From the IMG/VR virus record IMGVR_UViG_3300015371_000017, positions 1 through 64,000 of that record: a stretch of 64,000 bases of DNA. One strand, written 5' to 3'. Position numbers and translations under genes: made by a program. This document shows, one piece after another, positions 57,650 through 63,773 of this stretch. The DNA comes from a virus. Below the pieces are notes generated by a model, which saw nothing but the letters and a program-made list of their open reading frames with translations, was not told the DNA's origin and did not search any database. How positions within the stretch are numbered: position 1 is the stretch's first letter; each line of letters begins with the position of its first letter.

Positions 57650-58447
57650 TTAATGAAGTCCGCCTCTGCCTACGATAAACGCAAGGATCGCGAGTGTTAA
57701 CCCCAAAACGGCAATCAGGTATTTACTATTGTCCCGCTGCTCAATTTTAGTTTCTTGCGTTCCAACTGTCCGACCTTCGCCGCGATCTAAGCGTGATTTG
57801 AGATCGTTGATCTTGTCGTTCATGCTGCTAGCCGTTGAACCAATGAGCGTTCCTATTTGGTCGATTTGTTTTGTAAAAGCACTCTCACTTTTGGCAATGG
57901 CCGCTGCGTTGCTCACGTTTGTTGCGACCGCTGATTCCTTCTGCGCTTGAAGTGCGGCGGCGATAGCGGTCTTGTCAGCTATCGAAAGCTGTTCAGTTCG
58001 CTTATCACGTTCTGTGAATTGAACCTCGATACTACGGAACTTCTCATCGTCAACTACTCTGTGCTGCGCAAACTTTTCATCAACCGACTTGATCATTCCT
58101 TCAAACTTCTCGTTGACTCGTTTCTCCGCGTCGGTTAGGGCATTGCGCTGTTCGGTCTGAACCTTATCAATCGAAACAACGATACTCTTCTCGGCCTTGT
58201 CTAGTCCGGTCTGAATGTTCTGGGCAGCAGCAACCAAGGCTTCCTTGCTTCCAGTTTCAAAAGTATTGATTCGTTCGGTAAGCGCCCTCAACTTAGCTTC
58301 AAAGATTTCAGAAAGCGCGGCAATCTCCCGCTCAAGCTGGCGAGTTGTAAGTGTGGTTGGATCGGGGCGGGGCACTATGTCGCCGTGATCAACAACGTCA
58401 TCGCGGGGAATTTGGTGCTTGTCTCTGTCTTCGTCGCTTTGTCTCAT
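57650..58447 (-). CDS. Coiled-coil protein with C-terminal anchor
   Basis: 265 residues. A polar N-terminus, about 180 residues of heptad-rich helix (KLRALTERINTFETGSKEAL, DKVQTEQRNALTDAEKRVNE) and one C-terminal span (YLIAVLGLTLAILAFIVGRG). A tail-anchored coiled coil may bridge membrane and virion or act in lysis. Starts directly after the stop of 58448. Confidence 0.5.
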   Translation of the reverse strand: MRQSDEDRDKHQIPRDDVVDHGDIVPRPDPTTLTTRQLEREIAALSEIFEAKLRALTERINTFETGSKEALVAAAQNIQTGLDKAEKSIVVSIDKVQTEQRNALTDAEKRVNEKFEGMIKSVDEKFAQHRVVDDEKFRSIEVQFTERDKRTEQLSIADKTAIAAALQAQKESAVATNVSNAAAIAKSESAFTKQIDQIGTLIGSTASSMNDKINDLKSRLDRGEGRTVGTQETKIEQRDNSKYLIAVLGLTLAILAFIVGRGGLH

Positions 58448-58552
58448 TCACGATTCACCTTCTGTCTGAGGACGTAAAGGTTTGCCACAATAAGAACATG
58501 CGTATTGCTCGGATGAATTTTCCTCACCGCAATGCGAACACGTTACTGCCAC
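58448..58552 (-). CDS. Tiny zinc-ribbon protein, 34 aa
   Basis: AVTCSHCGEENSSEQYACSY followed by CGKPLRPQ: a compact CxxC-x11-CxxC zinc ribbon. GTG start overlapping the end of 58543, stop adjacent to the next ATG. Tiny but convincing by motif and packing. Confidence 0.55.
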   Translation of the reverse strand: MAVTCSHCGEENSSEQYACSYCGKPLRPQTEGES

Positions 58553-58734
58553 CGCCTAACCACCTTCCCAAACAGTCCCAGCGGCACAACCACAAACACA
58601 AACAACAATAGACCGAAGATTAGTTCGATGCGTCCCACGATCTTATCCGTGGCGCTGACATCAAGCCTGTCGCCCGCAGCAAGTTTCACAGTGTAGACGC
58701 TTCGCTTCAATCTTTCGGTACGCCGTTCTTGCAC
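58543..58734 (-). CDS. Small membrane protein, 63 aa
   Basis: Basic N-terminus, KLAAGDRLDVSATDKIVGRI, then a span LIFGLLLFVFVVVPLGLFGK and a basic end. One transmembrane segment with the pattern of small lysis-cluster or envelope proteins. Overlaps the neighbouring gene by 28 bases. Confidence 0.45.
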   Translation of the reverse strand: MQERRTERLKRSVYTVKLAAGDRLDVSATDKIVGRIELIFGLLLFVFVVVPLGLFGKVVRRWQ

Positions 58735-59153
58735 TTCTCTGGATAATAACCACAGCCCCAGACCGGCTTAGCAGCGTACTCCGCCAGCACTGAGTTCTCT
58801 TGGCTCGCGATAATCGACGGCGCAGGCGGAAAATGATTCAACAGAATATGGAGGCCGATGTCTACGAGTGCCAGCCCTCTGCTTTGACCATGCTGGGCAA
58901 CGAAGGCATCGAACCGTGGCACAAAGGCTCTCAACAGACCAGGTACGATGTCCTTCTTTCCGTTGCGCACAGCATCGCAGATTACGTGTCCGTCTCTGCT
59001 CAACTCCGCGAAGATAGGATCGTTTGGAAACTGAGTTGACGCTAACTGAAATCCTGTCATTACGTCATCACAGAGCATAGCCTTGTTGCAGCTAAAACCA
59101 AGTGTTGCGTAAGCCAGGACTGCGACTAAAGCAATCGATGTGAGTCTTTTCAT
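58707..59153 (-). CDS. Secreted/lipoprotein-like protein, 148 aa
   Basis: Signal peptide MKRLTSIALVAVLAYATLGF ending at Ser-Cys, which could be lipidated although the site is weak. The mature part is helical (ELSRDGHVICDAVRNGKK, GLLRAFVPRFDAFVAQHGQS) with Cys pairs. A candidate outer-membrane spanin partner for the gene at 56579. Function not demonstrated. Confidence 0.5.
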   Translation of the reverse strand: MKRLTSIALVAVLAYATLGFSCNKAMLCDDVMTGFQLASTQFPNDPIFAELSRDGHVICDAVRNGKKDIVPGLLRAFVPRFDAFVAQHGQSRGLALVDIGLHILLNHFPPAPSIIASQENSVLAEYAAKPVWGCGYYPEKCKNGVPKD

Positions 59154-59162
59154 AGATTCTCC

Positions 59163-59384
59163 TTAGCAAATCGAATGTAATCCACCCTGCGCGAACTGAA
59201 TCAAAAGGATCAGTAACAGAATCAGCGCGATCACTAATACGATCCACTGAGCGTAAGCGTTGATTGGCGCGGGTAGTTTGCTCAGAATGAGCCACAGAAT
59301 CAAAAGAAAGACGACGACAATCAGCGCCCAAATTAGAAGGGTTGGCAAACACGACAAGCCTAACCCTGCAAGTAATAGAATCAT
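59163..59384 (-). CDS. Two-span membrane protein, holin candidate
   Basis: 73 residues: MILLLAGLGLSCLPTLLIWA, IVVVFLLILWLILSKL and IVLVIALILLLILLIQF give two or three spans in 73 residues with a short polar turn. This is the size and shape of small phage holins. It overlaps the next gene by four bases and sits with the other envelope-type genes. Confidence 0.5.
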   Translation of the reverse strand: MILLLAGLGLSCLPTLLIWALIVVVFLLILWLILSKLPAPINAYAQWIVLVIALILLLILLIQFAQGGLHSIC

Positions 59385-59533
59385 TTCTCTTCCTCCTGCT
59401 TTTTTGGTTCAGTATCGAGGGGTTCGATGTAGACGGTTTGATGTAGATCAGTCTCGTCTCTAGTCGAGACTTTATGAGTGCGCCGATTGATCGGAATTAC
59501 GATTGTCTCGTCGTCAGGGTCGATTACTTTCAC
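59381..59533 (-). CDS. Hypothetical acidic/basic protein, 50 aa
   Basis: The GTG at 59533 with GGAGGCGCG directly upstream fixes the start; KVIDPDDETIVIPINRRTHK leads to a polar tail ending in Glu/Lys. A longer reading from an upstream ATG is possible but ignores the ribosome site. Unknown. Confidence 0.5.
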   Translation of the reverse strand: MKVIDPDDETIVIPINRRTHKVSTRDETDLHQTVYIEPLDTEPKKQEEEK

Positions 59534-59705
59534 CGCGCCTCCATCTCGGCACAATCCGCGCAAACCCAGCGTGTCCACCTCCGTGAACCTGATTCATTGC
59601 GAAAGCGCATAACTCCGCGCCGATGAAGGCGGAATAAACAGTGAAGCCAGATACCAATCTTATAGCCAATGGGTTGAGTTCGCACGGGCGGATTGTACGC
59701 CGCAT
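59514..59705 (-). CDS. Hypothetical protein, 63 aa
   Basis: RRTIRPCELNPLAIRLVSGF, TVYSAFIGAELCAFAMNQVH and a basic end. Weak start context and overlap with the next gene make this provisional. It is the first gene of the minus-strand cluster and borders the large non-coding tract. Confidence 0.4.
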   Translation of the reverse strand: MRRTIRPCELNPLAIRLVSGFTVYSAFIGAELCAFAMNQVHGGGHAGFARIVPRWRRGESNRP

Positions 59706-59755
59706 TTAGTAGGGATGTCTATGAAATTCAATGAGGTTGCTGGAGAAACACGAAA

Positions 59756-60297
59756 CCCGCTAGGTGCTGCTTAGGAACCTAACGGGCCGTGCTGATTGTT
59801 GAGATCAGGTTGAACGAGCTTGCTCACTTAGAAGCCTATCAAAAAAAGTGTTGCGTTACAACTTAAATCGGCGTATCTTGGGCATGTTGAGACTAGGTTG
59901 AAAATTGAAGTCCTTCCGATTCCTTTCAACCCGTACTAAATCAACTTTTGTCGGATGCTTTACCTATGACGCTTTTGAGTAATAGCGTAGAACCCTATCG
60001 GTTGGCTGCTTGGCTGATAGGAAAACGTGCCGCAGGGCGCAACGGAAGTTGCGGGGCAGACTGTCTGAAACTTCGGTAATTCCGATCCCTAGTAACGTCC
60101 CCTGACCATAGTAGGGCCGCAAGGATAAGACAAAGCAGCGCGCGAAAACTGAGACACCTCAGCGGGCTCACACCTTAAATCCGACAAGACGCAATCGCGG
60201 TTAAATCTTTGCGCCGTTTAGTAGACGCCGTGAAGTTGGGCAAACCACGTACTTACGTTGCCTAGCGTCTCACACCTAAAAGCGAGAGGATGGTTGA
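59756..60297. ncRNA. Large hairpin-rich non-coding tract
   Basis: About 540 bases with no gene on either strand, between divergent genes. Hairpins read by eye: CCCGCTAGGT/ACCTAACGGG (59756-59786, one mismatch); GGTTGAAA/TTTCAACC (59896-59932); CCTATC/GATAGG (59993-60021); CGCAAC-GGAA-GTTGCG (60038-60053, GNRA loop) inside TGCC/GGCA; CCCTA/TAGGG (near 60087-60116); CTGAG-ACAC-CTCAG (near 60149-60162). Direct repeats TGTTGAGA..AGGTTGAA at 59797 and 59885. It could be a large structured RNA, a replication origin or both. Strand unknown. Confidence 0.45.
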
Positions 60298-60300
60298 GTG

Positions 60301-60624
60301 ATGGCAATAGACAAGATTCCGAAGGTTGGACGGTTCCTTTTCACGGAAAGTATGTTACGAGATGGCTTCTTCCGACGCACGGGAACAATCACTAAAATAT
60401 CGGGTAAGCGCATTTACTACGACGAGCACAAGGACAGCACAATTAACACTGAGCGGTTTATTCATCGTAAGACGCTTGCCGCCGTCTGTGACACGTCGGA
60501 AGAAATTGAGGCGTTGCGATCATTCAACAGCCGCGCCTTAGCGGAAGTGGGCGCACTGAAAGCACGTCACAAAGAGGAAGCCGCAAGATTTTTTGACAAT
60601 GAAGTGTCTGATTTGCCGAAATGA
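60301..60624 (+). CDS. Hypothetical protein, 107 aa
   Basis: ATG with GAGAGGATGGTTGAG upstream. KIPKVGRFLFTESMLRDGFF, RTGTITKISGKRIYYDEH suggest a small beta-barrel or SH3-like N-half, then a helix (EIEALRSFNSRALAEVGALK). Possibly binds RNA or protein; unrecognised. Overlaps the next gene by 26 bases. Confidence 0.5.
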   Translation: MAIDKIPKVGRFLFTESMLRDGFFRRTGTITKISGKRIYYDEHKDSTINTERFIHRKTLAAVCDTSEEIEALRSFNSRALAEVGALKARHKEEAARFFDNEVSDLPK

Positions 60625-60826
60625 CGCCGACTACGGCGACGTATGTAAGAGTTGCTATCGCGGTCTTGAGGCGTTCAAGCGAAACACAAAGTATCTTGGG
60701 CGAGCGATAAGTTATCTGAAAAAGAAAGCGAAGCTGATAACGAAACACGACCGCCGCGCGAGGCGAAAAAGAGCGGTAGAATTACGCAAGTTGATCGCGG
60801 AACAAAAAGCAGACCGTAGATCGTGA
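60599..60826 (+). CDS. Zinc-ribbon basic protein, 75 aa
   Basis: MKCLICRNDADYGDVCKSCY gives CxxC...CxxC, followed by a long Lys/Arg-rich helix (RAISYLKKKAKLITKHDRRA). ATG at 60599 chosen over a TTG two codons earlier. A zinc ribbon with a basic tail suggests nucleic-acid binding. Confidence 0.5.
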   Translation: MKCLICRNDADYGDVCKSCYRGLEAFKRNTKYLGRAISYLKKKAKLITKHDRRARRKRAVELRKLIAEQKADRRS

Positions 60827-60843
60827 AGTGGCATGACAGATGA

Positions 60844-61296
60844 TCACCCAGAGCTATCGTAAGTGGCTTCAAATCCGCAATCAGGGCACTTTACGTGCTG
60901 GTCGTGCATTCGCGGTGAGTCCCATTTCCAATTTGGATGCTGACAGCCCAAGAGATAGAAATGCACGTCGTAACCATAGCCGTCGCCATCTTTGCTGATC
61001 CACGTTCCAGCCTTTGGCGGATCATCCGATTTCTTCATATAGCGTTCGGCTACCGCGACAGCTTCACGATGAAAAAAGTAGTAATGCCACGAATACCACC
61101 ATTGACGGTCATTAGGATCGGCATCGGGCAGCGGCGCGGAGCCACCGTAGTTCAATCCTTCCAATCCCCAAGGCCCACAATGGAAGTAACGAATAAAATC
61201 ATTCTGAGAGATTTCAGTTAGCGGCGATGCCGCTCGATTCGGGCCGTTCTCCCATTTGATGCCGAAAATATCAGGCTTGCTCCACTGGATTCTCAT
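60844..61296 (-). CDS. Hypothetical protein with zinc-ribbon end, 150 aa
   Basis: ATG at 61296 with GGAGGAGAAT upstream. Aromatic-rich body (WYSWHYYFFHREAVAVAERY), and QHVKCPDCGFEATYDSSG at the C-terminus forming one CxxC; another Cys lies upstream in LLGCQHPNW. Overlaps the upstream small gene. Not recognised. Confidence 0.5.
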   Translation of the reverse strand: MRIQWSKPDIFGIKWENGPNRAASPLTEISQNDFIRYFHCGPWGLEGLNYGGSAPLPDADPNDRQWWYSWHYYFFHREAVAVAERYMKKSDDPPKAGTWISKDGDGYGYDVHFYLLGCQHPNWKWDSPRMHDQHVKCPDCGFEATYDSSG

Positions 61297-61424
61297 ATTC
61301 TCCTCCACCACCTCAACAACCTGCGCCAAAGAGGAACAGGCGTGTCTTGAAGGGCATAGCTGGCAACCTTCTTCTCGTAATTCAACACGATCTCATTTGG
61401 TATAAGGCGTCCTAGATGTCGCAT
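61293..61424 (-). CDS. Small basic amphipathic protein, 43 aa
   Basis: MRHLGRLIPNEIVLNYEKKV and a C-terminal RRLLRWWRRI, a Trp/Arg-rich end like a membrane-active peptide. GAGAGGAGTAACC ribosome site, stop overlapping the next ATG (ATGA). Too short for ordinary frame calling but well supported by the site and coupling. Confidence 0.55.
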   Translation of the reverse strand: MRHLGRLIPNEIVLNYEKKVASYALQDTPVPLWRRLLRWWRRI

Positions 61425-61454
61425 GGTTACTCCTCTCAGCCTTGAGTATTGAAG

Positions 61455-61558
61455 TTGCGCGACCCGGCTTCGTCATGAAACCAGCCTGAGCGTATCGCCC
61501 TTCCTAGGTGACGACCGCCTAACCCGCTACGGCAAACCGCAGGGACGGAGCCGCGCAA
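61455..61558 (-). ncRNA. Structured module closed by TTGCGCG/CGCGCAA
   Basis: The 104-base block begins and ends with perfect seven-base complements (TTGCGCG, CGCGCAA), as does the tRNA-like block 22 bases away. Inside, GGTTTC-ATGAC-GAAGCC makes a 6-pair hairpin. No D- or T-arm is recognisable. It lies in the leader of the gene at 61293. Confidence 0.35.
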
Positions 61559-61580
61559 AACTTTTCAAATATCAGGACAG

Positions 61581-61681
61581 TTGCGCAGCGGACAGGACTC
61601 GAACCTGCAATCGAGCACCTCATCGCGTTTAGTGCTCACGGGCATTCCGCGCGTCTGCCATTTCCGCCACTCGCCGCGCAA
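61581..61681 (-). tRNA. Degenerate tRNA-Leu-like gene
   Basis: Minus strand. A Leu-type D-arm (TGGCGGAAATGGCAGACGC) and a T-arm (GCAGGTTCGAGTCCTGT) are clear. The acceptor pairs as GCGGCG-a-G with CCGCTGC, one bulged A. A long variable arm GAGCAC...GTGCTC is present. The anticodon arm is shrunken (CGG-AATGC-CCG) and offers no normal 7-base loop with U33, so no anticodon can be named. CCA is not encoded. Inverted repeats CAGGACAG/CTGTCCTG flank it (61573-61580, 61699-61706). Confidence 0.5.
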
Positions 61682-61736
61682 CATCTGGTAGGCCGAAGCT
61701 GTCCTGTTCGGTAGCGGAAAGCCTCGACCTGAAAGT

Positions 61737-62366
61737 TCAACCTTCGAATTGAAATACTTCCTGACTCATTCGCTTCGCTGCTATCTCGCAATACTTTTCT
61801 GACTTTTCTATGCCGATTGCCGTTCTGCCGAGATCCTTAGCGGCTCGAAGAGTTGTGCCTGAGCCCATGAACGGATCAAGGATCGTTTGCGCTTTCGTTC
61901 TGTTAATAAGCCACTTTGCCCACTGAAGAGGCTTCGGGCAAGGATGACCATTCGGCGGTACTGGTTGAGCATAAAAGTAATCGTGCATCTGAAGCCCCTG
62001 AATCTTTCCGTAAACTAGCAGAGGCTCCCAATCATTGAATCCGATATACGCTGCGTGTCCGGGCGATCCTTTGTACCAACAAATCAACCAATCGGGCGGG
62101 ATTGTTTTATAAATCCACTCGAGCTGATTTATCTGACATGACGGCAAAATGCCCATGTCGGCATTCGCTTTCACCCATCCCACAAGAAGCAGCATCAGAG
62201 TGCGCCAACCTTCCAAGTTGTCATCGTGCGAATCATATTGAAAATCCACGCCATAAGGCGGGTCAGTCAGCACTAAATCAACCTTCGGCAAAGACAGCAG
62301 AATCTCACGACAGTCTCCGTGGTAAATCGTTACTGCTTCGTCTTGGTAATAAGGGGTCATTCCCAC
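61737..62366 (-). CDS. DNA methyltransferase, beta-class, DPPY type (3)
   Basis: 209 residues. DPPY at 35-38 (LVLTDPPYGV) precedes DPFMGSGTT at about 165, then RTAIGIEKSEKYCEIAAKRM. The opening (VTIYHGDCREILLSLPKVD) and end (SQEVFQFEG) match the two early methyltransferases, whereas the middle differs. GTG or ATG (62360) start. Third paralogue, again without a nuclease. Confidence 0.85.
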   Translation of the reverse strand: MGMTPYYQDEAVTIYHGDCREILLSLPKVDLVLTDPPYGVDFQYDSHDDNLEGWRTLMLLLVGWVKANADMGILPSCQINQLEWIYKTIPPDWLICWYKGSPGHAAYIGFNDWEPLLVYGKIQGLQMHDYFYAQPVPPNGHPCPKPLQWAKWLINRTKAQTILDPFMGSGTTLRAAKDLGRTAIGIEKSEKYCEIAAKRMSQEVFQFEG

Positions 62367-62395
62367 ACGCTTGCGCGTCAGCTTCGACCAGAAGT

Positions 62396-62566
62396 TTAAT
62401 TCACAATCGTGCGCACTTCTTGAAGTCGCTGATTATAGGCCGTAGCAGCCTGATCGCGGTCAAGATACATTTGAGTCAGCCGTTCGATTGTGTACGGCGT
62501 AAATTCGTCGTCCGGATTTCCTCTGTAGTGAAGAATCCCGTTAATCACTTTTTCTTCGTAGTACAT
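62396..62566 (-). CDS. Small hypothetical protein, 56 aa
   Basis: ATG at 62566 with GAAAGGGGAATC upstream. YYEEKVINGILHYRGNPDDE and a helix TIERLTQMYLDRDQAATAYN. Short alpha+beta protein. Unknown. Confidence 0.5.
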   Translation of the reverse strand: MYYEEKVINGILHYRGNPDDEFTPYTIERLTQMYLDRDQAATAYNQRLQEVRTIVN

Positions 62567-62717
62567 CTGATTCCCCTTTCGCAGCCTGCTCCTTAACGTA
62601 ATCGTCGTAAGCACAATCAGCACACAAAGCAGTCGCTCCTCGGTGGCAATGCGTCAATGCGCAGTCCTTGTCCTCTTCGCAGCGCGGACAATAATGAGAA
62701 TGAAATCCGTTAACCAT
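62541..62717 (-). CDS. Zinc-finger-like protein, 58 aa
   Basis: ATG at 62717 with GAGAGGGGTGAG upstream. VNGFHSHYCPRCEEDKDCAL, THCHRGATALCADCAYDD contain six Cys and three His arranged as two metal sites. Unknown small regulator or adaptor. Confidence 0.5.
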   Translation of the reverse strand: MVNGFHSHYCPRCEEDKDCALTHCHRGATALCADCAYDDYVKEQAAKGESDVLRRKSD

Positions 62718-62857
62718 CTCACCCCTCTCAACTTCGATAAATTCCAAATCGAGTAGCGATGCTCAGGCGTGTCGTCGGCATCGCATCCGGCCTGTCGGAC
62801 ATGTTCCCGTTCAGGCTTCGCATAATGGCCGTTATCCCGAATGCCCTCGTTAAGCAT
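62654..62857 (-). CDS. Possible protein overlapping 62541
   Basis: 67 residues, MLNEGIRDNGHYAKPEREHV then a basic end. No good ribosome site and a 64-base overlap with the zinc-finger gene. Composition of the first 40 residues is protein-like. Weak call. Confidence 0.3.
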   Translation of the reverse strand: MLNEGIRDNGHYAKPEREHVRQAGCDADDTPEHRYSIWNLSKLRGVRWLTDFILIIVRAAKRTRTAH

Positions 62858-62901
62858 CGCTAGTTGTCACGCCCCAATTCAGCGACTCTAAACCGCCTTA
62901 C

Positions 62902-62985
62902 TCATTCGGAATGCAGGCGGTCGATTGTCTTGATAGCTGGCTGAAAACGATCCAGCTCAACGGCCTTGGTGAATCTCGATTTCAA
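62902..62985 (-). CDS. Possible tiny protein, 27 aa
   Basis: TTG start with GAGAGG nine bases upstream, following the direct repeat. LKSRFTKAVELDRFQPAIKT then IDRLHSE, an amphipathic helix. Only the ribosome site and composition support it. Confidence 0.3.
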   Translation of the reverse strand: MKSRFTKAVELDRFQPAIKTIDRLHSE

Positions 62986-63024
62986 AGAACTAGCGCCTCT
63001 CAGCTTCGACCAGAAGTTAAAGAA

Positions 63025-63429
63025 CTAATCCTTAGTCGCATAATCTGGATGTTTCGTCGTCATGTGCTGATGTAGATTGCTGAATGAACGATTGCAGCAC
63101 GGGCAGACACCTTTCGAGACTCGGTTCTTGAGTTTGGTAATTTGCCCCTTCTTGGCAATCAACTGTTTCTCGGCAACCAGCCGTTGCCCCTTTTGCCATT
63201 CAATTTCCCGTTGACTGCTTGCCTTCACGCGCTCAAGCTCCGCCCTGAGTTTGTCCACTTCTGACTTTATGAATGCCTGACTATGACCGTTCGGGCAATA
63301 GAATGAATCGCCAGTTTCACGAAGGCGGCGCAAGAAGTCCATCGGCATTCCAAACACCATCGCGCACTTGTAGCACTCAATCGTGTCGATCCAAACGCTG
63401 AAATTTAGTAGCTTTGCTGTTTTCGCCAT
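63025..63429 (-). CDS. Zinc-finger coiled-coil protein, 134 aa
   Basis: A Cx2C near IECYKCAMVFGMP and FYCPNGHSQAF, a long coiled coil (KLRAELERVKASSQREIEWQ), and a C-terminal VCPCCNRSFSNLHQHMTTKH, a C2H2-type finger. Probably DNA-binding. ATG at 63429 (MAKTAK) is used; a GTG two codons earlier is possible. Confidence 0.55.
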   Translation of the reverse strand: MAKTAKLLNFSVWIDTIECYKCAMVFGMPMDFLRRLRETGDSFYCPNGHSQAFIKSEVDKLRAELERVKASSQREIEWQKGQRLVAEKQLIAKKGQITKLKNRVSKGVCPCCNRSFSNLHQHMTTKHPDYATKD

Positions 63430-63452
63430 CACCACTCCTTCACGCTGAAAAT

Positions 63453-63668
63453 CTAACGCTTCTTTTTAGGCCGACTACCGTTTTCGCCATTACCCGACTT
63501 CGCCCGATTGCGTTTTAAGCCAGCAACGGCCTGTGGCGTAAAGAATGCCTGCCGCCCAACGATAATCTCGGCCTCGATGTCGCCCCGTTTGTACATTTTG
63601 ACGAATCCTGGCCGTGTCACGCCGAGTATCGCCGCTGCCTGCTCGGGATTTAGTAAGGTTTTGCTCAC
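63453..63668 (-). CDS. Excisionase/MerR-like HTH regulator
   Basis: 71 residues. LLNPEQAAAILGVTRPGFVK and MYKRGDIEAEIIVGRQAFFT with a beta wing AVAGLKRN fit the winged HTH of AlpA/Xis-type excisionases. Basic end (GSRPKKKR). No integrase lies near it in this window. Divergent from the gene at 63774; the 63669-63773 region contains the operator-like GTTTC-N6-GAAAC. Confidence 0.65.
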   Translation of the reverse strand: MSKTLLNPEQAAAILGVTRPGFVKMYKRGDIEAEIIVGRQAFFTPQAVAGLKRNRAKSGNGENGSRPKKKR

Positions 63669-63773
63669 GGAAACAGACCTTAACAGAAAAGTTTCAGAGA
63701 TGCAACTTATTTCCTTGACTCTGAGTTTCTTTTATGAAACAATGCCCTTGCTCGTTTAGGGCAGATAAACGCA
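63669..63773. promoter_or_regulatory. Divergent promoter-operator region
   Basis: TTGACT (63715-63720), 17 bases, AACAAT (63738-63743) for the plus gene; GTTTC-N6-GAAAC (63725-63740) overlaps it. A hairpin CGTTTA/TAAACG (63753-63771) ends two bases before the ATG. The HTH protein is the obvious candidate regulator. Confidence 0.4.

Larger units (their letters stand above)
62378..63018. repeat. 19-bp direct repeat pair, intergenic
   Basis: TCAGCTTCGACCAGAAGTT occurs identically at 62378-62396 and 63000-63018, each just after a minus-strand gene stop. On the minus strand the repeat reads AACTTCTGGTCGAAGCTGA and the second copy continues into GAGAGG, a ribosome site. A related GAAGTTGAGAGG lies before 62717. 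Confidence 0.6.

Noticed and set aside
59797-59940. CRISPR array
   Set aside because: Only two copies of the repeat, imperfect, 88 bases apart, with no further units and no cas genes in the window.
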